64,000 nucleotides of DNA, taken from positions 1-64,000 of the forward strand of contig NZ_KB895353.1 of the NCBI RefSeq assembly GCF_000374805.1. The letters are read 5' to 3'. Shown one piece after another: positions 10,461 to 18,968 of this stretch (positions are counted from its first letter, which is position 1; each line of letters opens with the position of its first letter). Position numbers and translations under genes: made by a program. Below the pieces are notes generated by a model, which was not told where the DNA came from, made no database searches, and was given only the letters and a program-made list of their open reading frames with translations. The stretch is from Chitiniphilus shinanonensis DSM 23277 (GTDB lineage Bacteria > Pseudomonadota > Gammaproteobacteria > Burkholderiales > Chitinibacteraceae).

Positions 10461-10954
10461 CCGCCAGGGCGCATCCACCTTCCAACGCGGCGCCGTCCGT
10501 CGGCCTTGCACGACGGGCGATGCGGCCCGCGCGGGCGCGTGAGCCACCCGGGCCCCGCCACCCCATCCTCGCAACCCGCTTCGCCGCCCGGTGGGCCACG
10601 GCTTGGCGCAGCGGGCTGTCGCGCGGCGGATCGTCCGGCCGACACGCGCTCATGCACCACATTGGTGCGATTTCCCGCCAATTCGCCACGGCCCCCTCCA
10701 ACGGGGGGACGGCCATCTGGCGCATGTCCCTCCCCGCTCGCCCGCCATACTTTGGCTATCGCCCGCTCCCCCTGGGCCGAGCGGCGTGCGCGCCCCCTCC
10801 CCCGACGACGCACGCCGCCATTGCCTTTGCCTGTTCGTCCAGCACCCCTGGTTGCCGAACCCGATGATTCCTATCGATTAGCACGAACCGCAACGTTACA
10901 AAGGCATGGAAAAGAAATCTGGCAAACCAATCGAACGCGATTGCGAGGTATGAG
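10461..10954. other. Intergenic region MCP2-MCP3
   Basis: 494 bases. No gene is supported; open frames on both strands are GC-driven. Just after the MCP2 stop, AGGGCGCATCCACCTTCCAA (10472-10491 approximately) resembles an end of the miniature element seen at 18612. No terminator with a T-run was seen. The MCP3 promoter should be in the last 200 bases. Confidence 0.45.
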
Positions 10955-12568
10955 ATGAAAATCGGAATGCGAGTGCGCCTGCTGGGCGCCACCGGCCTGC
11001 TGGTCGTGCTGTTGATGTCGCTGCTGACCTGGGTGTACATCGAGCGGGCCAACGAGTCGGTGCAGACCCTGTCGGATCGCATCGTGCCCACCCTGGGCAC
11101 ACTGAGCGAACTGGACCTGAACTTCGCCGATTCCCGCCGCGAGCTGCTGTTGCACATCCTGGAATCCAACGATGCCGACATGAAGCAGACGCAGGAACGG
11201 TTCGAGACCGCGCGCACCCGGCTCTACGAGCACCTGGACGCCTACGGCAAGGTGGTGCGCGACGACACCGACCGCGCCAACTACGAGGCCGCCCGCCAGG
11301 AACTGGATACGTACTTCAATCTGGCGCGCAAGGTGATCGCCGTCTCGGCCGCGCACCAGAAGGACGAAGCATCCCGCGAAGTGCGCACGGTCACCGCGCC
11401 GCAGGCCGCCAAGGTGTTCGAGCGCCGCACCGCCATCGTGCAGTACTACGGCGCGCTGACCAAGCAATGCAACGACCTGATCGACCAGCACTTCCGCACG
11501 CTGCTCACCATCCAGGGCGTGGCGTGCGCGGCGGCGATCCTGCTGTTGCTGCTGATCGGCGAACTGATCACCCGCTCGGTGGTGAGGCCGCTGGCCCACC
11601 TGCGCGACTTCGTGGTCGGCGTGGCCGGCAACTACGAATTCACCCAGCGCCTGAATGACAGCGGCCGCGACGAGGTGGCCGAGACCAGCCGCGCCTTCGA
11701 CGGCCTGCTCGACGCCATGCAGGCCAGCCTGCGCAGCCTGACCGACATCGGCCACAAGGTGGGCGCGCACGCCGGCGAGGTCGCCACCGCATCCACCGAA
11801 CTGTCCACCGCGTCGCAGAAGGTGAGCGAATCGACCACCAGCATGGCGGCCGGCGTGCAGCAGGTGACGGTCAGCGTCAACCACGTGGCCGACCGCGCCG
11901 AAAGCACCGACGAGATCGCGCGCCATGCCGGCCAGTTCGCCAGCGACGGCGGCACGGTGATCGGCGAGACCATCGAACGTATCAACCTGATCGCCGACCG
12001 GGTGCAGGATTCGTCGGCCAATATCGAATCGCTGGTCGGGCGCACCGCCGACATCGGCAGCGTGGTCAACACCATCAAGGAAATCGCCGACCAGACCAAC
12101 CTGCTGGCCTTGAACGCCGCCATCGAGGCGGCCCGCGCCGGCGAGGCCGGGCGCGGCTTCGCCGTGGTGGCCGACGAGGTGCGCAAGCTGGCCGAGCGCA
12201 CCGCGTCGTCCACCGCCGAGATCAACACCACCGTCGGCGCCATCCAGCTGGAGGCCAACCAGACGGTCGAGGCAATGCGCCGGGCGGTGCAGGAAGTGGA
12301 GGAAGGCGTGGTGCACGCCGGCCGCGCCAACGAGGCGATCCGGCAGATCCGCCACAGCACCGATTCGGTGGTGACCGAGGTGGGCCAGATCTCGTCGGCG
12401 ATGCGCGAGCAGAGCACCGCCAGCACCATGATGGCGCAGGAGATCGAGAAGGTGGCGCAGATGTCCGAGCAGACCAGCGCCGCCGCGCTGCGCACCTCCG
12501 AATCGAGCAACGACCTGCGCAGCCTGGCCCACGCCATGCAGACCGAGATCCAGCGCTACAAGGTGTAG
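10955..12568 (+). CDS. Methyl-accepting chemotaxis protein 3 of the array
   Basis: A 537-aa receptor with membrane helices near residues 10-30 and 190-210, a four-helix-bundle periplasmic sensor, HAMP and an MCP signalling domain with the conserved tip. The start at 10955 matches the [11 protein letters not shown] beginning of its paralogues; the Shine-Dalgarno is weak (GAGGTATGAG). It shares the segment [11 protein letters not shown] with MCP4, so these two sensors are closest. It ends in QRYKV. The MCP domain differs from its neighbours only at scattered positions, such as GEAGRG for GEQGRG. Confidence 0.95.
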   Translation: MKIGMRVRLLGATGLLVVLLMSLLTWVYIERANESVQTLSDRIVPTLGTLSELDLNFADSRRELLLHILESNDADMKQTQERFETARTRLYEHLDAYGKVVRDDTDRANYEAARQELDTYFNLARKVIAVSAAHQKDEASREVRTVTAPQAAKVFERRTAIVQYYGALTKQCNDLIDQHFRTLLTIQGVACAAAILLLLLIGELITRSVVRPLAHLRDFVVGVAGNYEFTQRLNDSGRDEVAETSRAFDGLLDAMQASLRSLTDIGHKVGAHAGEVATASTELSTASQKVSESTTSMAAGVQQVTVSVNHVADRAESTDEIARHAGQFASDGGTVIGETIERINLIADRVQDSSANIESLVGRTADIGSVVNTIKEIADQTNLLALNAAIEAARAGEAGRGFAVVADEVRKLAERTASSTAEINTTVGAIQLEANQTVEAMRRAVQEVEEGVVHAGRANEAIRQIRHSTDSVVTEVGQISSAMREQSTASTMMAQEIEKVAQMSEQTSAAALRTSESSNDLRSLAHAMQTEIQRYKV

Positions 12569-13463
12569 TCGGCCGCCCCATCGAGAGGCATCGCCGCGGC
12601 CCGGGCGGCTCCGCCCGGGACCACGGCGCTTCCCCTGGGGAGCAGGGCGTCGGATCGCCGATATGCAAGGTGGCGGCATCCGACGGGTGGGCACGGATCG
12701 CGGGTGGGCCGGGTTTCCGTGCGCAGCCGGACACGGCTTGCAAAGCGGCGCCCGGCGGGTGGTCGGGCAGACGGAATTCTCTGTACGGAACAATCCGCTT
12801 CGGATGGCCCCACCATAAAAGGGACTGATGAACGGCAGTCGGCGACACGGCCCTTTTTTCTTGGGCCGACATGGGAACCTCGCCACTTCTCACGCGTACA
12901 CGACAGAAGAAGTCAGAATTTGATTTCAATCAAATAAACAGGCCAATTACCCCGAAAGCCGGATTGGATTTTTCCCAAAAACGACAATTGCAAGCTTTCA
13001 AGACGGGGAAAAACCCATCCCCCGCCGATTGGGTGGGCAAACCATATTAACAACTGCTGATGTTTGACCGTCCCAGGGGGCGTTCAATATGCTCGAACAC
13101 GTCAATTCACCGATCAATTGCATTGAGGGAAATATCCATTTCCGTCAATTCGGGCCCAGCGCTTCGTCGATCTCCCCGCCATGGATGGCTTTGCCCCACC
13201 CGCAGCGACGAACCGGCCCCGCCCTTGGAAAACAGGCGCGCGCTTATCCCATCGCTGGTCGTTCGGCGCGGGATCAGAATTTTCCGTTCGGGGTGTTGGC
13301 AGTGAAATCCGGCTGTTCCGCATTACCCCTTTTTATCGCGCGAATCTGAAGGGCTCATTAAATTCTCTTCATGAATCAATGCATAAAGAAGCACCAATAG
13401 GCGCAGACATCGGGAATCGGAACATTGAATTCATGAAGTGCATTTTATATTTGAGGCAATAAA
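12569..13463. other. 895-bp intergenic region MCP3-MCP4
   Basis: No gene is supported. A GC-rich hairpin without a T-run (CCCGGGCGG at 12600-12608, CCGCCCGGG at 12611-12619) follows MCP3. From about 12,900 to 13,460 the DNA becomes distinctly AT-richer than the flanking genes, with short ORFs of non-protein character. It should hold the MCP4 promoter and leader. Confidence 0.5.
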
Positions 13464-15077
13464 ATGAAGATTGGAATGCGCGTCCGCCTGCTTGGCGTGG
13501 CAGGTTTGCTTGCGGTGATGCTGACAACAGCCATCGCCTGGGTCTACATCGAACGGGCCAAGACCCCGGTCGAGGATCTCACCGGCAACATCGTGCCGAC
13601 CCTGGCTCTCTTGACCGACATGAACATCACCTTTTCCGACACCCGTCGCGACCTGCTGCTGCACATCCTGGAGAAGGACGAAACCGGCATGAAGGCGCTC
13701 CAGCAGCATTTCGAGGAGGGTCGCGCCAAGCTGCTCCAGAAGATGGACGAGTACGACAAGCTGGTCTACGACCAGCAGGACGCCAAGTACGCCCAGGCGG
13801 CGCGCCAGGAGATGGAGGCCTACTACGTCGTGGCCGAGCAGGCGCTGAAGGCATCCACCGAGCAACGCAAGGACGAGGCGGCGGATCTGGTCAAGCGCGT
13901 GACCGCCCCGCAGGCCACCAAGGTGTTCGAGCACCTTTCCACCATGGGGGCCTACTACGCCAAGCTCACCCGCCAGTGCAACGACGCCATCAACAGCGGC
14001 TTCAGCACGCTGCTGACGGCGCTGATCGGCATCTGTGTCGCCGCGGCGCTGCTGTTGCTGCTGACCAGCGAATTCATCACCCGCTCGGTGGTGACGCCGC
14101 TGTTCCGCCTGCGCGACTTCGTCGGCAACGTGGCCCGCAACTATGAATTCACCCAGCGCCTGAACGCGAACGGTCGCGACGAGGTGGCCGAGACCAGCCG
14201 CGCCTTCGACGGCCTGCTCGACACGCTGCAAGGCAGCCTGCGCGATCTGGCCCAGATCGGCCACAAGGTGGGCCAGCATGCCGGCGAAGTGGCGACGGCA
14301 TCGAACGAGCTGTCGTCCGCCTCGCAGATGGTCAGCGAATCGACCACCAGCATGGCGGCGGGCGTGGAACAGGTGACGGTCAGCGTCAACCACGTGGCCG
14401 ACCGCGCCGAAAGCACCGACGAGATCGCGCGCAGCGCCGGCCAGTACGCCAGCAACGGCGGCACGGTGATCGGCGAGACCATCGAGCGCATCAACCATAT
14501 CGCGGAGCGGGTGCAGGATTCGTCCACCTATATCAGCTCGCTGGTGCAGCGCACCGCCAACATCAGCACCGTGGTCAACACCATCAAGGAGATCGCCGAC
14601 CAGACCAACCTGCTGGCGCTGAACGCGGCGATCGAGGCCGCGCGCGCCGGCGAGATGGGCCGCGGCTTCGCGGTGGTGGCCGACGAGGTGCGCAAGCTGG
14701 CCGAGCGCACCGCGTCGTCCACCGCCGAGATCACCGACACCGTCGGCGCGATCCAGCACGAGGCCAACCAGACGGTCGAGGCGATGCAGCGCGCGGTGAA
14801 GGAAGTGGAGGAAGGCGTGACCCACGCCGGCCAGGCCAGCGAGGCGATCCAGCAGATCCGCCGCAGCACCGAATCGGTGGTCAGCGAAGTGGGCCAGATC
14901 TCGTCCGCCATGCGCGAGCAGAGCAGCGCCAGCAACATGATGGCGCAGGAGATCGAAAAGGTGGCGCAGATGTCCGAGGAAACCAGCGCCGCGGCGCTGC
15001 GCACGTCGGAGTCGAGCAACGACCTACACGGCCTTGCCCGCGACATGCAGCGTGTCATCGAACGCTACAAGGTGTGA
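13464..15077 (+). CDS. Methyl-accepting chemotaxis protein 4 of the array
   Basis: A 537-aa receptor with the same architecture as its three upstream paralogues: TM, four-helix-bundle sensor, TM, HAMP and signalling domain with the tip [18 protein letters not shown]. The start at 13464 follows GAGGCAATAAA and gives the shared [11 protein letters not shown]. It ends ERYKV, 3 bases before the start of the GGDEF-EAL gene. The two are therefore probably co-transcribed, which would physically link a chemoreceptor with a c-di-GMP enzyme. Confidence 0.95.
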   Translation: MKIGMRVRLLGVAGLLAVMLTTAIAWVYIERAKTPVEDLTGNIVPTLALLTDMNITFSDTRRDLLLHILEKDETGMKALQQHFEEGRAKLLQKMDEYDKLVYDQQDAKYAQAARQEMEAYYVVAEQALKASTEQRKDEAADLVKRVTAPQATKVFEHLSTMGAYYAKLTRQCNDAINSGFSTLLTALIGICVAAALLLLLTSEFITRSVVTPLFRLRDFVGNVARNYEFTQRLNANGRDEVAETSRAFDGLLDTLQGSLRDLAQIGHKVGQHAGEVATASNELSSASQMVSESTTSMAAGVEQVTVSVNHVADRAESTDEIARSAGQYASNGGTVIGETIERINHIAERVQDSSTYISSLVQRTANISTVVNTIKEIADQTNLLALNAAIEAARAGEMGRGFAVVADEVRKLAERTASSTAEITDTVGAIQHEANQTVEAMQRAVKEVEEGVTHAGQASEAIQQIRRSTESVVSEVGQISSAMREQSSASNMMAQEIEKVAQMSEETSAAALRTSESSNDLHGLARDMQRVIERYKV

Positions 15078-15080
15078 TTG

Positions 15081-18000
15081 ATGAGCGCAGGCCGTCTGCT
15101 CCGGCGTCTTTTCCGCCAACGCGGCGCCATCGCGGCCGGGACCCTGGCCGCGCCGGTGCCGTGGGTGTGGCCCTCGTCCATCGAGTGGCCGTGGGCGCGG
15201 TGGGGACGGCAGTTGCGACGCCAATGGCCGCGCGCCACCCCGCTGATGCTGGCCGCGGGCGCCGCCACCGTCCTCGCCTGCTGCGCGGTGGCGCTGGTGC
15301 TGTACCGCGATGCCCAGCGTTCGGTGCGCGAGGAAGCGCAATCGATGCTCAACGCGCTCAACGGCCTGACCAGCCACAGCATGGAGATCTGGTTCGCCGA
15401 CCGCCAGGCCGACCTGGACGTGGTGGCCGGCGACGACTTCTTCGTGCAGGCGCTGCGCAACTGGCAGCGGCAGGGCCGGCCCAACGACATCCAGCGCATC
15501 CAGCTGCGCAACTACCTGGAGCGGATCAAGGCGTTCTACGGCTACCAGGACATCAGCGTGCTGGCCGCCGCCACCGGCCAGGTGCTGCTCTCCGCCTCGG
15601 GCTGGGAAGGCCCGCGGCCGGGGCAGGACGGCATGCCGGTGATCGACCTGTCGCACACCGCCGCCCTGCCCGAACTGGGCCCGGCCACCTCGGTCATCCC
15701 CACGACATCGCGTGCCGCCACCGAGCCGGTGCGCTGGCTGGTGCGGCGCATGCTGCCGAGCAGCGCCCATCCCGACGGCGGCGACCTGGAACTGCGCTTC
15801 GAGCTGGACCCGACCCGCACCGCGTTCCCGCTGCTGCATCGCGGCGCGCTGCCGGCCTGGACCGGCCACACCTGGCTGATCCGGCGCGCCGGCTCGCAAT
15901 TCGAATACGTGGACGCCGAAGGCCAGCGCGTGCGGCTGACCGACGAGTTGCCCGAGACGCGGCGCTGGCTGCTGGCGCTGACCGATCCCGCCACCCGTCA
16001 CGATCGCCTGATCGAGGGCGTCGACCTGCACGACGAGCCCACCTTCGGCTACAGCCGCCGCTTCAGCACCACCGACTGGTTCATCACCACCCTGGTGCCC
16101 GCCCAGCAGGTCTACGCCGACCTCAACGCCCGGGTGCGCAACATCGCGCTCGGCATCGTCGGCCTGGCCCTGCTGCTCGGCGTGGGCGGGGTCAGCTGGT
16201 ATCGCGGCCAGCGCTACCGCGCGCTGCAACGGGAAAACACGCTACGCCACAACTTCGAGCAGATCTTCCAGAATTCGCGCGACATGATGCTGCTGGCCGA
16301 TTCCCACGGCGCGGTGATCGACGTCAACCACGCCACCTGCCAGGGCTACGGCCTGTCGCGCGAGGCGCTGACCGCCATGCGCTTCCGCCAGCTGTGCTCG
16401 GGGCAGAACGTGCAGGGCGCGCGCGGCCCGACGCCCTGCCCGCGCCTGGCCGAATGCAACCGGCAGAACGCCGATGCCGACTTCGTCAGCTGGCTGGCCA
16501 GCTCGCCGTGCGGCGAGGCGATGCACCGCCGCCACGACGACAGCCACTTCCTGGCGGAAGCCAATTTCTCCGAGGTGCGGGTGCAGGATCAGCGCCTGGT
16601 GCACATCGTGATCCGCGACGTCACCGAGCGCCGCGCCGCCGAGGACCAACTGCGCGTCGCGGCCAACATCTACCGCGAAACCGACCAGGCCATCATCACC
16701 AGCGACTTCGCCGGCGTCGCCGCCAAGGCCAACGCCGCCTACTACACGCTGACCGGCCGCCAGCCGGAGCAGGTGCTCGGCCAGCCCCTGGCCACGCTGT
16801 TCGACGACGCCGACCTCAACACCGTCAGCTACGACGCCATGCTGGCCCATTGCCGCCGCGACCAGCGCTGGCAGGGCGAACGCTACATCCGGCGCCCCGA
16901 CGGCAGCATCCGCGCGGTGTGGCACACCGTATCGGCGGTGATCGATGCCGACCAGCAGATCTCCGCCTACATCCACATCCTGAGCGACATCAGCAGCCTG
17001 AAGGAAACCCACTCCCGGCTGGACTACCTGACCCGCTACGACCCGCTGACCGCGCTGCCCAACCGCCAGAGCCTGAACGAAGCGCTGACCAAGGCGCTGC
17101 ACGGCGAGCACCGCAACGTGACCGTGGCGCTGATCGGGCTGGACCGCTTCAACCTGGTGAACCAGTCGCTGGGCCTGGCCAGCGGCGACAGCCTGCTCAG
17201 CGAGTTGGGCGCGCGCCTGAAGGACAAACTCCGCACCGCCCCGGTGCAGCTGTTCCGCTTCAGCGGCGACGAATTCGTGCTCTTCGCCCCCTTCGTGGCC
17301 GATACGGAACACGTGAACAGCCGGCTGCGCGACCTGCTGGAACATATCGGCCAGCCGATGATGATCGACGGCCGCCCGCTGCGCATGACCGCCAGCGTCG
17401 GCCTGGCCGAGCACCCGTTGCACGGCGACACCGCCGACGCCCTGCTCAAGCACGCGCATATCGCGATGCGCGCGGCCAAGGAACAAGGCGGCAACACCCT
17501 GCGCTGGTACGAGCCGGGCATGAACGAAGCGGTGCAGGACGCGCTGTCGCTCGGCCAGGCGCTCGACGGCGCGCTGGAACGCGGCGAGCTGAGCCTGCAC
17601 CTGCAACCGCAGGTGCTGATGCACGAGCAACCGCGCCTGATCGGCTGCGAGGCGCTGCTGCGCTGGCAACACCCGCAACTGGGCTTCGTGCCGCCGGATC
17701 GCTTCATCCCCATCGCCGAAAAGCACGGCCTGATCGGCCGCATCACCTGCTGGGTGCTGGAAGAGGCCTGTCGCATCTGGGCCGGCTGGCGCGACGCCGG
17801 CCTGTCGCCGGTGCCCATCGCCATCAATATCTCGGCCGCCCAGTTCCAGGACACCCAATGGCTGGACACGGTGGCGCAGATCATGGCGCGCTACCGCATC
17901 CCCGCCGGGCAGCTGGAAATGGAGATGACCGAAAGCTCGATCATCCAGCAGGCCGAATCGGTGATCTCGCTGATGCACCGGCTCAACGAGCTGGGAATCA

Positions 18001-18338
18001 AGCTCGCCATCGACGACTTCGGCACCGGCTATTCCAGCCTGAGCTACCTGTACCGCTACCCGGTGCACAAGCTGAAGATCGACCGTTCCTTCGTCAACCG
18101 CATCGGCACCCGCGATGGCGGCGCCATCGTCAACGCCATCATCGCCATGGCCACCAGCCTGCGCATGCGGGTGATCGCCGAAGGCGTGGAAAACCAGGTG
18201 CAGAGCGACTTTCTCACCGCCAACGGCTGCATCGAGGCCCAGGGCTACTACTACGGCCGCCCGATGCAGACCGACCCCTTCAAGCAACTGCTGCGCCCGC
18301 TGGGCTCGCCCATCGCGGCCGCTGCGCAACGTCCCTAG
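15081..18338 (+). CDS. Membrane PAS-GGDEF-EAL cyclic-di-GMP enzyme
   Basis: A 1,085-aa protein. An N-terminal membrane helix (about 55-78), a large periplasmic sensor of dCACHE type (about 80-350) and a second helix near 357-375 are followed by two PAS domains. The GGDEF domain has SGDEF at 728-732 in place of GGDEF and no RxxD inhibitory site. The EAL domain is intact: E857 in EALLRW and the DDFGTGYSS loop are present. I therefore infer c-di-GMP phosphodiesterase activity, with diguanylate cyclase activity uncertain. The ATG at 15081 is preferred over the TTG at 15078; AAGGTG lies 6 bases upstream within the end of MCP4. It starts 3 bases after MCP4 and is followed 10 bases later by a small HTH gene. 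Confidence 0.94.
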   Translation: MSAGRLLRRLFRQRGAIAAGTLAAPVPWVWPSSIEWPWARWGRQLRRQWPRATPLMLAAGAATVLACCAVALVLYRDAQRSVREEAQSMLNALNGLTSHSMEIWFADRQADLDVVAGDDFFVQALRNWQRQGRPNDIQRIQLRNYLERIKAFYGYQDISVLAAATGQVLLSASGWEGPRPGQDGMPVIDLSHTAALPELGPATSVIPTTSRAATEPVRWLVRRMLPSSAHPDGGDLELRFELDPTRTAFPLLHRGALPAWTGHTWLIRRAGSQFEYVDAEGQRVRLTDELPETRRWLLALTDPATRHDRLIEGVDLHDEPTFGYSRRFSTTDWFITTLVPAQQVYADLNARVRNIALGIVGLALLLGVGGVSWYRGQRYRALQRENTLRHNFEQIFQNSRDMMLLADSHGAVIDVNHATCQGYGLSREALTAMRFRQLCSGQNVQGARGPTPCPRLAECNRQNADADFVSWLASSPCGEAMHRRHDDSHFLAEANFSEVRVQDQRLVHIVIRDVTERRAAEDQLRVAANIYRETDQAIITSDFAGVAAKANAAYYTLTGRQPEQVLGQPLATLFDDADLNTVSYDAMLAHCRRDQRWQGERYIRRPDGSIRAVWHTVSAVIDADQQISAYIHILSDISSLKETHSRLDYLTRYDPLTALPNRQSLNEALTKALHGEHRNVTVALIGLDRFNLVNQSLGLASGDSLLSELGARLKDKLRTAPVQLFRFSGDEFVLFAPFVADTEHVNSRLRDLLEHIGQPMMIDGRPLRMTASVGLAEHPLHGDTADALLKHAHIAMRAAKEQGGNTLRWYEPGMNEAVQDALSLGQALDGALERGELSLHLQPQVLMHEQPRLIGCEALLRWQHPQLGFVPPDRFIPIAEKHGLIGRITCWVLEEACRIWAGWRDAGLSPVPIAINISAAQFQDTQWLDTVAQIMARYRIPAGQLEMEMTESSIIQQAESVISLMHRLNELGIKLAIDDFGTGYSSLSYLYRYPVHKLKIDRSFVNRIGTRDGGAIVNAIIAMATSLRMRVIAEGVENQVQSDFLTANGCIEAQGYYYGRPMQTDPFKQLLRPLGSPIAAAAQRP

Positions 18339-18348
18339 GAGCACCCTC

Positions 18349-18612
18349 ATGAGCCGCCCCCGCCGCTACACCGACGAACAGATCCAGGCCATGCTGCAAC
18401 AGATCGACGATGCCGTCGCACTGGGCGAGACCGTCTCGCGCGCCGCGCGCATCGTGGGCATTTCCGACGGCCTCTACTACAAGTGGCGCCAGCGCCTGAT
18501 GCAGGATACCGGCGCCCGGCTCGCGCCCCGCCGCCCAGCGCCCTGTCCGGCGGACACCCCGACCCAGCCGGCGCCGCGCCATCCCTTCATGGTGACGCTG
18601 GCCATGCGCTAG
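18349..18612 (+). CDS. Small helix-turn-helix protein, transposase-orfA type
   Basis: An 87-aa protein with AGGAGC 6 bases before the ATG. Residues 5-50 (RRYTDEQIQ, then ETVSRAARIVGISDGLYYKW) resemble the HTH of IS3-type OrfA transposases and of domesticated relatives. The rest is Pro-rich and looks unstructured. No orfB or IS ends accompany it, so it is either a domesticated DNA-binding protein or an IS remnant. It sits 10 bases after the GGDEF-EAL gene. Its TAG stop consists of the TA insertion target plus the first G of a miniature element (18612 onward), so its original C-terminus may have been altered. Confidence 0.7.
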   Translation: MSRPRRYTDEQIQAMLQQIDDAVALGETVSRAARIVGISDGLYYKWRQRLMQDTGARLAPRRPAPCPADTPTQPAPRHPFMVTLAMR

Positions 18613-18732
18613 GGCGAATCGGCCTTCAAACGCAGGGTGCATTGGTCCGTGGGCCGGATGGCTGCGCGAAGCGCGGCGCAGCAGATAGCCCTCCTGTCTG
18701 CAAGCCGTGCGACAAAGCAGACGCCGGCCGCC
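18612..18732. repeat. Partial copy of the TA-inserting miniature element
   Basis: About 120 bases match 40230-40350. The first 45 are similar (GGGCGAATCGGCCTTCAAAC against GGGTGAATCGACATTCAAAC) and the next 75 are nearly identical, including the GCAGATAG...CTGTCTGC hairpin. The left end follows a TA at 18610-18611. No right terminal repeat was found in 18733-18968, so this copy is truncated or has diverged at its right side. Confidence 0.75.
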
Positions 18733-18968
18733 ATGGCCATGGCGACGCGGCCGGGCGGGCGTTCGCCGGGCCTGCCCCGACAGGGTCGAGCCGGCAACCG
18801 ACGGCTTTCGTCGAGCCGGAAGCCAATCCGCGGGCGGGCGGCCCGCGGCAAGGCATTGCCCGATTGTCGTATCCACTGGCCGGATCGGTCGGTTCGAACA
18901 ATGATGTATCACCCACGCCACCCGTGCGGGGGCAAGAAAAACCGACCCAACCGACCCGTTGCCCTTTG
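18733..18968. other. Intergenic leader of the hybrid kinase
   Basis: With the repeat copy this makes a 356-base gap between the HTH gene and the kinase. No gene or clear terminator is visible. The kinase frame is open upstream to 18483, but that part has no coding character and overlaps the repeat. Confidence 0.4.

Noticed and set aside
12569-13463. Possible c-di-GMP riboswitch in the AT-rich MCP4 leader (also checked before MCP1)
   Set aside because: I could not find the conserved GEMM core segments in order; the AT-rich character alone is not evidence.
15074-18352. A 1,092-codon plus-strand frame parallel to the GGDEF-EAL gene
   Set aside because: Out-of-frame shadow; the frame from 15081 shows PAS, GGDEF and EAL motifs.
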